Source of the DNA: Puccinellia tenuiflora | Lineage: Eukaryota > Streptophyta > Magnoliopsida > Poales > Poaceae | DNA length: 64,000 bases | Direction of reading: 5' to 3' | NCBI GenBank assembly: GCA_012064385.1 | Contig: QRDG01002511.1 | Span: 124,001-188,000 of the forward strand | Shown: in pieces, positions 45,401-55,300 of the stretch | How positions within the stretch are numbered: position 1 is the first letter of the stretch | Layout of the letters: every line of letters begins with the position of its first letter | Notes under the pieces: generated by a model | Databases searched by the model: none | Told to the model about the DNA's origin: nothing | What the model saw: the letters and a program-made list of their open reading frames with translations, nothing else | Translations under genes and position numbers: made by a program

Positions 45401-46572
45401 CCTACGGCGGCAACGACGCACTAGGGAGGGAGGGGAGGAGAGGGGATGTCCAGGAGATAGCCTAGCTCACCCTCGATGCGTGGACGTGCTCGTAGGTGAC
45501 GGGGAAGGTCGGAGACGACGGCGCTCGTGCTCAACAGGCGGCGGCCGGAGGCGGAGATGACGGCGACGATGGCCTCGAATTCGGCCGCCCCGCACCGATT
45601 CCTTCGGCGTGGAGGAGAAGCACGACGAGGCGGTCCTGATGGTGGCATCCATGTGCTCCGCGGTGGCCGGAGTCCCCGGGACGGTGCGGCGGCCGGAGGC
45701 GGGGAAAAGTGGCGGCGGCAGGGAAGCTAGGGTTAGGGTTTTGGCGCGTGGGAGAGAGAGCAGCAGGAGGGAGGAGCACGGCGTGCGGTGCTCGACTTAT
45801 TGACCAGAGAGAGAGGGGGGGGCCGGCAGCAAGGGATCGGCAGAGGGAAGGCCACGGCGGCCATGGCGGCAGTGAATTCACTGTCGCCACAGGGGAGACG
45901 GCAATTTTGCGATAACCCCCCCGCCTACCTTTTTCTTTTCTATTTTATTTCTTTAATGAAACAACAGCCTTCTCTATTTAATCTAGGCACCAAAACACTT
46001 TCCAAAAATTAGGGAAAAATTCATGGAGGTTCAGAAGGTTATAAGTGAGCTCACCCTATTTTTGGTTTTGAATTTTTGGAAAGGTTTAACTGGTTTCAAA
46101 TTCAGAGTTGATTTGCAACTATTTGAAGTTCTCATTTTTAATTGAGGCCCTTATACCTTTTTATAAATTCTAGAGAAATTCACAGGGCCTATATATATTA
46201 TTTGGAACCTGTGATAAAATTTGCAGCCCATTTGAAAAACATTTCATGTGTTGACATTTCAGATATTGCTCTCTTGCAATTTTGGCTTTAATTAACTATT
46301 TGCATTTTCAAATGCAGTTAAATTTGGCAACAATTATATTTGTATTTGTTTGGAACTTCCTGGACAAATTGGAAATTCCAGAATGATTTGGTTTCACCAA
46401 TTTGGGCAAGGCAGTTGGTTTGGAATTTTAGGAAGGGTTTGCTCCCTTTTAAAGATTTTCAATGTTGGCAATATTTAATTTAGCAAATTTAAATATGTAT
46501 GCCATGATGCAATGCAAAGCAAAAAGTGAAAATTTGGCCCATATTTTAGGGTTCCAATTCTGGGCTGTTACA
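42408..46572 (-). repeat. LARD-2 5' LTR
   Basis: 4165 bp. Longer than the partner by repeat-unit changes only: two extra CAT triplets near 43540, one extra 10-bp unit in a CGGCGGCCTA run near 45395, and small homopolymer changes. The palindrome at 45197-45214 is unchanged. Confidence 0.92.
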
Positions 46573-46577
46573 GTTGT

Positions 46578-47778
46578 ACTCACCGTGCCGACTCCTCGTA
46601 CCTGAGTTAAAGGGTGTTGAATGTAATCTACTTGCATCTGGAAAAGTTGGGTAGAAAGATTGCTGAGTCAAAGCTGTCTTGAGTAGCTCGATAGCCTCAC
46701 GAGTCTCCTGTCCTGCTGGTCCCTCTGGTACCACAATATTCTCCAATCTCAGAGTCGCCGCATGAACGTTGTCCATAGGATTAGAGTAATGTCCCTCTGG
46801 AGTATGAAATCTGTTAGGCTGAGACCCTAAGCCACCAGATGGTCCTCCTCCGACTCCTCCTTCAGGCGGTGGTCCGTTGGTACAGCTGCCTCCCGGTCCT
46901 TCTGGGGGTGGTGGTGGTGGTGGTGGTGGTGGTGCTCCTGTTCCTCCTCCTGCGGCGCCTCCTGCTGCCGCTGAGCCTCCTAGTCCGGCGCCTCTGCCTG
47001 GACCATTAGGTGTGGTGAATAGATTGGTTGGATTGATGTGGACTCCATCATGCAAGCGACTCCTGGCCCTGCGGTGTTGAATTGAAGTAAGCTCCTCGCG
47101 GCGCCTCCGCACAACTTGAGCTTCATCTTGGACTCGGGCCCGCTCTTCGGCCAGTCTACGGTTTGCTTCTGTGATATCAGCTAGTTGCCTCTCCAACGCA
47201 GTACGAGCATTGACTAACTCAGCCGCCCTCTCTGCGGCATTATTTGCGTTAATTTCCTTCGTCAACAGAGCCGGATCGAACTGATTTCCAGCGTTTCCAG
47301 ACATGTAGACTCCCACAACACGAGCGCGTACTGGCGACTCCTCATAATCCTCTTTCTCTATCCCATACCCAAGCCGATCTTCAAACAAGGGTAAGATAGA
47401 CTCTGAATCTGCATCGTAATCTGAATCTGACTCTTGCAGCATCTCTGGTTTCTCAGCTTGGGGTTCCTCAGACTCGGCGATGATGCCGACCTCTGAAGTT
47501 CCGACCGACTCCTCTCCGTCGGACTCGACGACAACGGTTGGCTCTGATACTGATTCCGCCGAGTTCGCGCGAAGACCCGATGCGCAAACCATCCCGACGA
47601 ACACGTTGATTCCTCCAAAGACAAGCTGGTATCCCTCGTCGACTTCGTTCATCTCCGAAGTCCAGCCTGAGTCATCGATCTTGGTCTCTCCATGTTCATC
47701 AGTGTAGACCCGCCCGATGGCGAGTTTCTCCATAGCCCGACGAGCAGCTCCAACGATCTCAACTCCTTTTGTCACCAT
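46578..47778 (-). pseudogene. Gypsy-2 gag N-terminal half
   Basis: The start ATG (47776-47778) is the first after the primer site, but the frame is open further back through the primer site into the LTR (to 47901). The protein starts with an acidic region, followed by an Ala/Arg-rich coiled coil (ERAAELVNARTALERQL) and a run of 10 prolines (near 46905-46935). Translation then runs into LARD-2 at 46572. The remaining gag is at 34513-36597. Gypsy-3 and Gypsy-4 show the same protein. Confidence 0.85.
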
Positions 47779-47780
47779 AG

Positions 47781-47798
47781 GCCCCACGGTGGGCGCCA
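47781..47798 (-). other. Gypsy-2 primer binding site
   Basis: The minus strand reads TGGCGCCCACCGTGGGGC two bases after the 5' LTR end (CACGACA). It is the same in Gypsy-3 and Gypsy-4. The cognate tRNA is not assigned here. CCCCACG at the LTR end pairs with CGTGGGG of the primer site, giving a 7-bp stem around the junction. Confidence 0.75.
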
Positions 47799-47800
47799 AC

Positions 47801-48379
47801 TGTCGTGGGGTTGTCACGGCAAGTTCTTCCTCAGGGAAGATAAGTTCTGGGGCCATTGGTGATTGAAGTACGTAGGAACGATTAATCTCGCCAAGGAACA
47901 AGGATTTACCCAGGTTCGGCCCCTCTGATTAGAGGTAAAGACCTACTTCCTGCTTCTATGTTATTGCTCTTTACTAGATCTCGATTACAAGGACCCGGCT
48001 CCTACAACTTAGGAGCCGGTGACTTCTTTCTGGTGGCTAGGGTTTCTCTAACTTGATTGGGCTTGTCTCTACTGATTGAAGCTTATCGATCTAAGGTCCA
48101 GGACCCTGCTTATAAACGCTGCCGGGTCCCAGGGCTTACAGGCTATACCGAGTCACACTAGAACACGGAGTCCTACTCTATGTCTTGGTCTTCCAAGTTA
48201 GACTCCGGGTTGTACTTGGACTCCTTCTTTGGACAAGCCTCTTTCTCCACACGGGCCCTGGTCGGCTTGTCTCCAGCCCAGCCCATGTGACTCGTCTCGT
48301 GACTCGGCGTTGGCCTTCTTGGTCTTGGCGGGTCTACTTTCCGGGTCCATGGGCCTACCTATAAAGTATCCCCCCATCA
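47801..48379 (-). repeat. Gypsy-2 5' LTR
   Basis: 579 bp, paired with 12501-13079 at about 99% identity by hand count. On the minus strand it starts TGATGGGGGG and contains a TTTATAAGCAGG-type TATA region. Its right end abuts the duplicated GGTTC and exon 5 of the Gypsy-1 antisense gene. Confidence 0.93.
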
Positions 48380-48384
48380 GGTTC

Positions 48385-48794
48385 ATCACTATGATTTGGA
48401 GAACAAAAGAGTTGCTCCAGAAACTCCTGCGATCATAAACTTTGGCCGCCCATCACAGGACCCAGCTGGTGTCCCATCCTCTTCTACCGGGCCGAGTTCC
48501 TCATCACCGGCGGCTCCTGTTCCTAGTGCTGAGCCCGCCTTGAAGACTCCTGCTGCGCCCACTCCTTCGAGAGCTATCTCCGGAGATGCCCAGAGACAAG
48601 CAGAGCTGGCTAAGCACATGAAGAGTCCCAAAGGTACTGGGTTTCAAACGAAGAGAGTCGCCACCAAGCCTCCTTTGAAGCCGGCTCCAGCCTCCACTAC
48701 TCAAACAAAAGACAAGTCTCCAGCGAAGAAGAACTCTCCAACTCCAGCTGAAAAGTCGACTCCTCCGGAAGACCATCCCTTGAATGACTTTTGA
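48385..48794 (+). pseudogene. Gypsy-1 antisense gene, exon 5b and stop
   Basis: Continuation of exon 5 from 12500. The codon split by the insertion joins as GTT C|AT, matching the uninterrupted Gypsy-2 gene at about 17190. The tail is rich in Ala, Pro, Ser and Lys with repeated KPPLKPAP- and DKSPAKK-type blocks, and ends with a TGA stop (SPTPAEKSTPPEDHPLNDF). It is 17 codons shorter than in Gypsy-2 because one KSP-type unit is missing. Confidence 0.75.
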
Positions 48795-49389
48795 TCACTT
48801 TGTAATGCTGTGCCATTAGCATTTAAACTTTGTAATGATGCACTGCTGGTGCTTGAACCTTGTTAGGTCTTTTGAATTACTTGTTTTAATATTGTGCCAA
48901 TCGGCTTATGATGACTTGCTTGTTATGATATTTGATGTGTACTTTCTATGCAAGTCATTCTGTGGTTCTTATAACCCGTCTAATTATCCACTGATGAATA
49001 AGTAGGTCCTGCATGACTCCTCTTACAGCTTGTGCTGACAAGCTCCTAACAACTCATGTCCCTGAGGATTCATGAGAGCCGGAGACGAATCATGCCTGTA
49101 GATTAGTCATATTGCGCAGGATGCATCTAACTTACCAGCGAGAAAATTAGGAAAAATTTGGCTACTGTGCCGGGTTCGAGAGTCTAAGCTTAACTTTTTT
49201 CACTGAAAAGCAAGCCCCCAAGAACCTGATGATCAAAGTTAAATAACAAAAGCGCACTCACTGGGTGACTCGACTAAAGGACTCATGTTCACAGAAGCCG
49301 GCTTTATTTCATTTGATCATAACAATTTGATTACATCTAGGCATGGCTCATTGGGCTCTTTGCCTTTCAACTCATAAAACTATTACAAC
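48795..49389 (+). other. Gypsy-1 convergent 3' region
   Basis: 595 bp non-coding between the stops of the antisense gene and integrase. It corresponds to 17655-18242 of Gypsy-2, but the TGTAATGATG block is single. A polypurine-like AAGCAAGCCCCCAAGAACC stretch near 49208 is shared with Gypsy-2 (near 18061). Confidence 0.6.
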
Positions 49390-52300
49390 TTAAGTATAAT
49401 ATGGACGTAACTGGGCTATGTTCCAAGGCCTCTTTGCCTCTGCATAAGGATCTAATGTATGAGCTGTGTCAGCTCCTTTACTTTCACTTGCCGGCTCTCG
49501 CACATCCATTAGATAGTACGACCCGTTGTGCAAGTTTTTGCTTATAATGAACGGTCCTTCCCATGGTGGAGATAACTTGTGCATCCCTTCCCTGTTCTGG
49601 ATAAGGCGAAGCACTAAGTCTCCTTCCTGGAAAGTCCGAGTCTTGATTCTGCGTGCGTGGTATCGCCGCAAGTCTTGCTGATAAACTGCTGATCTCTCAA
49701 GGGCTAACTCCCTTGCTTCCTCGAGTGCATCCACCGAGTCCTGGCGAGCGAGTTCATTTTCTGTCTCGACGTAATTGGCGACTCGTGGCGAGTCATGCAA
49801 CAAGTCGCTTGGCAGGAAGGCTTCTGCTCCATACACCATGAAGAAAGGTGTGAATCCAGTGGATCTGTTAGGAGTCGTTCTGATACTCCAAAGTACTGCT
49901 GGCAACTACTCAACCCAACATCCGGCTGCTCTTAGCAAGGGGACTCGGAGCCGAGGCTTAATTCCCTTCAGCAACTCCGGATTTGCCCTCTCTGCTTGCC
50001 CATTGGACTGCGGGTGTGCCACTGAGGCTAGGTCGAGCCTGATGTTATTCTCACCGCAGAACTTGGCCATCTCTCCAACTGATAGGTTGGTACCATTGTC
50101 TGTAATGATGCTGTGAGGGTATTTAAAGCGTGTTGCTATTTTCTTGAAGAATCTCACAGCTGATGCACCGTCGACTCTGCTGACGGGTTCTACTTCCACC
50201 CACTTGGTGAACTTGTCAACTGCTACTAGCAGATGGGTCTTCTGACAAGGAGACTTTGAGAAAGGACCAACCATGTCAAGCCCCCAAACTGCAAATGGCC
50301 AAGTGATAGGGATGGTTCTGAGCTCTTGGGCTGGCACGTGGTCTTGCCTTGCGTACCTTTGACATCCATCACAGACTCGAACTATCTTTTCTGCGTCCAA
50401 ATGTGCTGTTAACCAAAAGAACCCGTGTCTGAAACCTTTTGACACCAAGGATCTGGTGGATGCATGATGACCACAATCACCTGCATGAATCTCTTGCAGT
50501 ATTTGCTTGCCCTCCTCTGGAGACACACACCTCTGGTAGACTCCAGTGACACTCCTTCTATATAACTCGCCATCAATGACTCTGTAGAACTTGCATCGCC
50601 TGAGGAGTTGCTTTCGCTTGACTTCATCCTGTGGGAGCTCGCCCCTAAGGAGATATGCAAGATAGGGCTCTGTCCATGCTGGGATTGCCCGTACTGCTAC
50701 CACGAGTGCCGACTCTGGATCTGGGAAGGCTAACTCCTCCTCTGTGGGCAACTTGACTGATGGGTGGTGAAGCTCGTCCACAAACACATTTGGTGGTACT
50801 TTCTCTCGACGAGAGCCGAGTCGTGATAACGCATCTGCGGCCTCGTTCTTGCGTCTGTCAATATGCTCCACTTGATAACCAGAAAAGAACCCGGCTATCT
50901 GTTCGACTGCTCTTCTATAAGCTGCCATGTTTGCATCCTTCGAGTCCCAGGTTCCAGATACTTGCTGAGCTACGAGATCCGAGTCTCCAAAGCACCTGAT
51001 ACGCTTGATGTTCATCTCCTTGGCCAAACGCAGGCCATGCAACAAAGCCTCATACTCTGCCATGTTGTTTGTACAGTCAAAATGCAACTGAAGGACATAT
51101 GCCAACTTATCTCCTTTTGGTGAAGTTAGAACCACGCCAGCTCCTGAGCCCTCTAGCTGTCTGGACCCGTCAAAGTGCATTGTCCAATACTTGGTGCAAG
51201 GTGAACTTGGTGAGGACGTGCAATCAGTCCAATCATTGACAAAGTCGACCAAAGCTTGAGATTTGATTGCTGTTCTGGGCTCATATGTGATATGATAAGG
51301 ACCCAGCTCAATTGCCCACTTGGCGACTCGGCCTATTGCATCTCTATTGCGTATAATGTCTGCCAGCGGTGCTGAACTCACCACCTTGATTGGATGCTCT
51401 TGAAAATAATGTTTGAGCTTCCTACTAGCGAGAAAAACTCCATAGACTAGCTTTTGCCATTGAGGGTACCTTTGCTTTGACTCTGTGAGGACTTCACTGA
51501 TGTAGTAAACATGCCTCTGCACTGGATACTCCTTTCCTTCCTCTGGTCGTTCCACCACTGCTACTGCACTGACCACCCTCTCGTTGGCAGCCACATACAA
51601 TAGCATGGGCTCCTTATCTGTAGGAGCTGCAAGTACTAGTGCTGATGATAGGGTTTTTCTTCAAGCCTTCAAAAGCATCATCAGCTTCTTTGTCCCATAT
51701 GAATTTGTCTGACTTCTTCAGGAGTCGGTAAAGAGGACCCGCCTTCTCCCCGAGTCTCGAGATGAATCTGCTGAGGGTTGCTACACAACCAGCGAGTTTC
51801 TGAATGTCCTTTAGACAAGTCGGCTTCTGCAGATTGTGAACAACCTTGATTTTCTCTGGTTTTGCTTCAATGCCTCTCTCTGAAACAATGAAGCCTAGGA
51901 GTTTGCCTGCAGGGACTCCAAAAACACACTTGGTTGGATTGAGCTTCATCTTGTACTTGCGTAGGTTATCAAAGGTTTCTGTCAGGTCTGCTATCAGAGA
52001 GTCGGCTTTCTGAGACTTGACAACTACATCATCCACATAAGCATGAATATTCCTTCCAATCTGTTTTTTGAAACAATTCTGGATACATCTCTGATATGTA
52101 GCTCCTACGTTCTTGAGTCCAAAGGGCATTGTTGTGTAACAAAATGCTCCAAAGGGCGTAATGAAGGACGTCTTCAGCTCATCCTCTATGTTGAGTCTTA
52201 TCTGATGGTACCCTGATAGGCATCCAAGAAACAAAGCAACTCTGACCCCGCTGTAGAGTCAATGATCTCGTCAATACGCGGCAGTGCAAACGGGTCCTTA

Positions 52301-52404
52301 GGGCAATGCTTGTTAAGGCCCGTGAAGTCGATGCACATACGCAACTCTCCTGTTTTCTTTGGTAATAACACTGGATTGGCCACCCACTCTGGGTGAAAGA
52401 CTTC
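49390..52404 (-). pseudogene. Gypsy-1 pol: RT, dual RNase H, integrase (broken)
   Basis: Minus strand, order from high to low coordinates. RT: KKTGELRMCIDFTGLNKH, then YVDD within 51614-52234. First RNase H: YVAANERVVSAVAVVERPEE to SKQRYPQW, about 51606-51240. Second, archaeal-type RNase H: FDCTNNMAEYEALLHGL to DSDLVAQQVSG, about 51130-50850. Integrase: GHHAS, CDGCQ, GLDMVGPF, TDNGTN. The C-terminal WEGPF module is in 49390-49905. Lesions: one base lost near 52216 (LDAYSG motif broken), one gained near 51650, GAG-to-TAG at 49906-49908, and Gypsy-3 insertion upstream of the RT motifs. Confidence 0.9.
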
Positions 52405-52982
52405 TGATGGGGGGATACTTTATAGGTAGGCCCATGGACCCGGAAAGTAGACCCGCCAAGACCAAGAAGGCCAAAGCCGAGTCACGTGTCAAGTCGCATG
52501 GGCTGGGCTGGAGACAAGCCGGTCAAGGCCCATGATGGAGAAAGGACCCGTCGAGAAGGAGTCCAAGTACAACCCGGAGTCTAACTTGGAAGACCAAGAC
52601 GTAGAGTAGGACTCCGTGTTCTAGTGTGACTCGGTATAGCCTGTAAGTCCAGAGAACCGGCAGCCTTTATAAGCAGGGTCGTGGACCTTAGATCGATAAG
52701 CTTCAACCAGTAGAGACAAGTCCAATCAAGTTAGAGAAACCCTAGCCACTAGAGAGAAGTCGCCGGCTCCTGAGTTGTAGGAGCCGGGTTCTTGTAATCG
52801 AGATCTAGTAAAGAGCAATAACATAGAAGCAGGAAGTAGGTCTTTACCTCTAATCAGAGGGGCCGAACCTGGGTAAAATCCTTGTTCCTTGGCGAGATTA
52901 ACCGTTCCTAAGTACTTCAATCACCAATGGCCCCAGAACTCATCTTCCCTGAGGAAGAACTTGCCGTGACAACCCCACGACA
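52405..52982 (+). repeat. Gypsy-3 5' LTR
   Basis: 578 bp from TGATGGGGGG to CCCCACGACA. It carries a CTTTATAAGCAGGG TATA region near 52665. The primer site TGGCGCCCACCGTGGGGC (52985-53002) follows after GT. Confidence 0.92.
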
Positions 52983-53004
52983 GTTGGCGCCCACCGTGGG
53001 GCCT

Positions 53005-55300
53005 ATGGTGACGAAAGGAGTTGAGATCGTTGGAGCAGCTCGTCGGGCTATGGAGAAACTCGCCATCGGGCGGGTCTACACTGATGAGCATGGAGAGACC
53101 GAGATCGATGACTCAGGCTGGACTTCGGAGATGAACGAAGTCGACGAGGGATACCAGCTTGTCTTTGGAGGAATCAACGTGTTCGTCGGGATGGTTTGCG
53201 CGTCGGGTCTTCGCGCGAACTCGGCGGAATCTGTGTCAGAGCCAACTGTTATCGTCGAGTCCGATGGTGAGGAGTCGGTCGGAACTTCAGAGGTCGGCAT
53301 CATCGCCGAGTCTGAGGAACCCCAAGCTGAGAAGCCAGAGATGCTGCAAGAGTCAGATTCAGATTACGATGCAGATTCAGAGTCCATCCTACCCTTGTTT
53401 GAAGATCGGCTTGGGTATGGGATAGAGGAAGAAGATTATGAGGAGTCGCCAGTACGCGCTCGTGTTGTGGGAGTCTACATGTCTGGAAACGCTGGAAATC
53501 AATTTGATCCGGCTCTGTTGATGAAGGAAATTAATGCAAATAATGCCGCAGAGAGGGCGGCCGAGCTAGCTAACGCTCGTGCTGCGTTGGAGAGGCAACT
53601 AGCTGATATCACAGAAGCAAACCGTAGACTGGCCGAAGAGCGGGCCCGAGTCCAAGATGAAGCTCAAGTTGTGCGGAGGCGCCGCGAGGAGCTTACTTCA
53701 ATTCAACACCGCAGAGCCAGGAGTCGCTTGCATGATGGAGTCCACATCAATCCAACCAATCTATTCACCACACCTAATGGTCCAGGCAGAGGAGCCGGAC
53801 TAGGAGGCTCAGCGGCAGCAGGAGGCGCCGCAGGAGGAGGAACAGGAGCACCACCACCACCACCACCACCACCACCACCACCACCCCCAGAAGGACCGGG
53901 AGGCAGCCGTACCAACGGACCACCGCCTGAAGGAGGAGTCGGAGGAGGAGCATCTGGTGGCTTAGGGTCTCAGCCTAACAGATTTCATACTCCAGAGGGA
54001 CATTACTCTAATCCTATGGACAATGTTCACGCAGCGACTCTGAGATTGGAGAATATCGTGGTACCAGAGGGACCAGCAGGACAGGAGACTCGTGAGGCTA
54101 TCGAGCTGCTGAAGACAGCTTTGACTCAGCAAGCTTTGTATCCAACTTTTCCAGATGCGAGTAGGCTACATTCAACACCCTTTAACTCAGGTACGAGGAG
54201 TCGGCACGGTGAGTCCAACCCGGCCAACTCTACTAGTGCAAGGCGTCGTGAACAAGAGAGGAATCGAGCAAATATACCAACTACTTCACGAGCTCAGCTA
54301 GTGGTTGATGAAGCAAGGCAACGACGAGAAAGAGAAGCAGCAAGAGCTCGGGAGGCAGAGAGGGACAGAGCGTTAGTTGCTGCAGCTAACCCGCCTCAGC
54401 CAACCCGGGTGCACGAAGAGGTGACTTCTCCTGGTGCTTCCCCAGCGTTAACAGGACCAGAGTGCCTGTCTGATGCCATCAGGTCCGAGTCCTTCCCCAG
54501 CAGTTTCAAGGAGCCGCGCAAGGTTCCAAATTATGAGCCCAACATGGACCCGACCTCTTGGTTGGGTACATACGAGATGGCGATGAGTATTCGCAATGCC
54601 ACAGGTAATTTGTGTGCCAAATTCATGTATCTTATGATGGAGGGAGCAGCCAAGGTGTGGATGCGCAACTTGCCTCCTAGGTCAATCAACTCTTGGGAGC
54701 AATTGAAGGCGGCTTTTATTCAGAACTTCCAGGGCACATGCAAAAAGCTCAGTACCATCAAGGACCTGGAGCGGTGTGTTCAGAGGAAGGGCGAGTCAGC
54801 AAGGCACTGGATGAAGCGGGTCTCAGAGATCATTAACTCCTCACAAGGACTCCCACCAGTTTCAGTGCTAATGGCGATGGAGAGAAATTGCAGTTACAAT
54901 CCCTTGAGTTGGAAGCTAGGTCGTATGAAGGAGAGCCTGAATCAAGGTATTCCCCTTACGATTGGTGAGATCATGGCAGGTGCTAATAAGCACGCTGCCA
55001 CAGACAAAACGAAGGATCAGGAGGAAGGGACTAAAGGACAAGGTGGCAATGGTCAGAATCAGAACCAGAATCAAAACCAGAATCAAGGTGGTGGCAAGCG
55101 GCCATATGGAGATAACTCTGACCTAGTGGCCAATACAAACACTGGAGTCAGACGCAAGGACAATAATTCTCAAGGATATCAAGGACGCACCCCAACTACA
55201 GAGGAGGTCTTGAGGATTCCATGCCCTAAACATGCCAAGAACGGTAGATGCGGTCATACCTTGGGACAGTGCGTAGATTTGCAGCGCGCCAGGTTCCAAG
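53005..55300 (+). CDS. Gypsy-3 gag, open but truncated by insertion
   Basis: Open from ATG 53005 (and upstream through the primer site to 52927) to 55300, 765 codons; it then reads into the Copia-2 LTR to a stop at 55456-55458. Features by residue from 53005: acidic N-terminal part; coiled coil about 180-232; 13 consecutive prolines about 283-295; Arg/Glu-rich helix about 440-455; capsid-type retrotransposon gag domain about 490-640; Q/N repeat about 685-694; Cys/His cluster about 738-756. Structural protein of the virus-like particle. The target duplication CCAAG of Copia-2 is at the end. Confidence 0.88.

Larger units (their letters stand above)
36603..46572 (-). mobile_element. LARD-2: non-coding LTR retrotransposon with 4.15-kb LTRs
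   Basis: Minus orientation. LTRs are 36603-40746 (3', 4144 bp) and 42408-46572 (5', 4165 bp) and the internal region is 1661 bp. It is flanked by the duplication GTTGT (36598-36602 and 46573-46577) in the gag of Gypsy-2. The tRNA-Met primer site complement (CTGCTCTGATACCAA) next to 42408 sets the direction. LTRs begin TGTAACAGCCC on the minus strand. No gag or pol frame is present. By eye the LTRs show about 16 substitutions plus a few repeat-unit indels (1, 6, 1, 10, 2 and 1 bases), so it is recent. Confidence 0.92.
12501..48379 (-). mobile_element. Gypsy-2: Tat-lineage element nested in Gypsy-1
   Basis: Complete element ends in minus orientation: 3' LTR 12501-13079, 5' LTR 47801-48379, flanked by the 5-bp duplication GGTTC (12496-12500 and 48380-48384). 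It inserted into exon 5 of the antisense gene of Gypsy-1, a member of its own family. It contains an antisense gene (13628-17654), integrase (18243-19749), RNase H/RT (32797-34512), protease plus gag C-terminus (34513-36597) and gag N-terminus (46578-47778). LARD-1 and LARD-2 interrupt it. The two LTRs differ at about 6 of 579 positions by hand count. Multiple nonsense and frameshift lesions make it non-functional. Confidence 0.92.
7817..52404 (-). mobile_element. Gypsy-1: Tat-lineage Ty3/Gypsy element, split by two family members
   Basis: Minus-oriented Gypsy element lying in the Copia-1 integrase. Its 3' LTR is 7817-8351. A plus-strand five-exon antisense gene follows (8906-12500 and 48385-48794), then integrase, two RNase H domains and part of RT on the minus strand (49390-52404). 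Gypsy-2 interrupts it at 12500/48380 and Gypsy-3 at 52404/52405, so gag, protease and the 5' LTR are not in the window. The dual RNase H and the opposite-strand gene between integrase and the 3' LTR are features of Tat-type elements such as Grande. Bases 7812-7816 (TACAC) may be one target duplication; its partner is out of view. Confidence 0.85.
52405..55300 (+). mobile_element. Gypsy-3: same family, plus orientation, 5' part
   Basis: LTR 52405-52982, primer site 52985, gag 53005-55300. It lies in the RT region of Gypsy-1, opposite in direction. Left flank ACTTC (52400-52404) is the likely duplication; the right end is not in the window because Copia-2 interrupts gag at 55301 and the remainder does not reappear before 64000. 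Confidence 0.88.
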
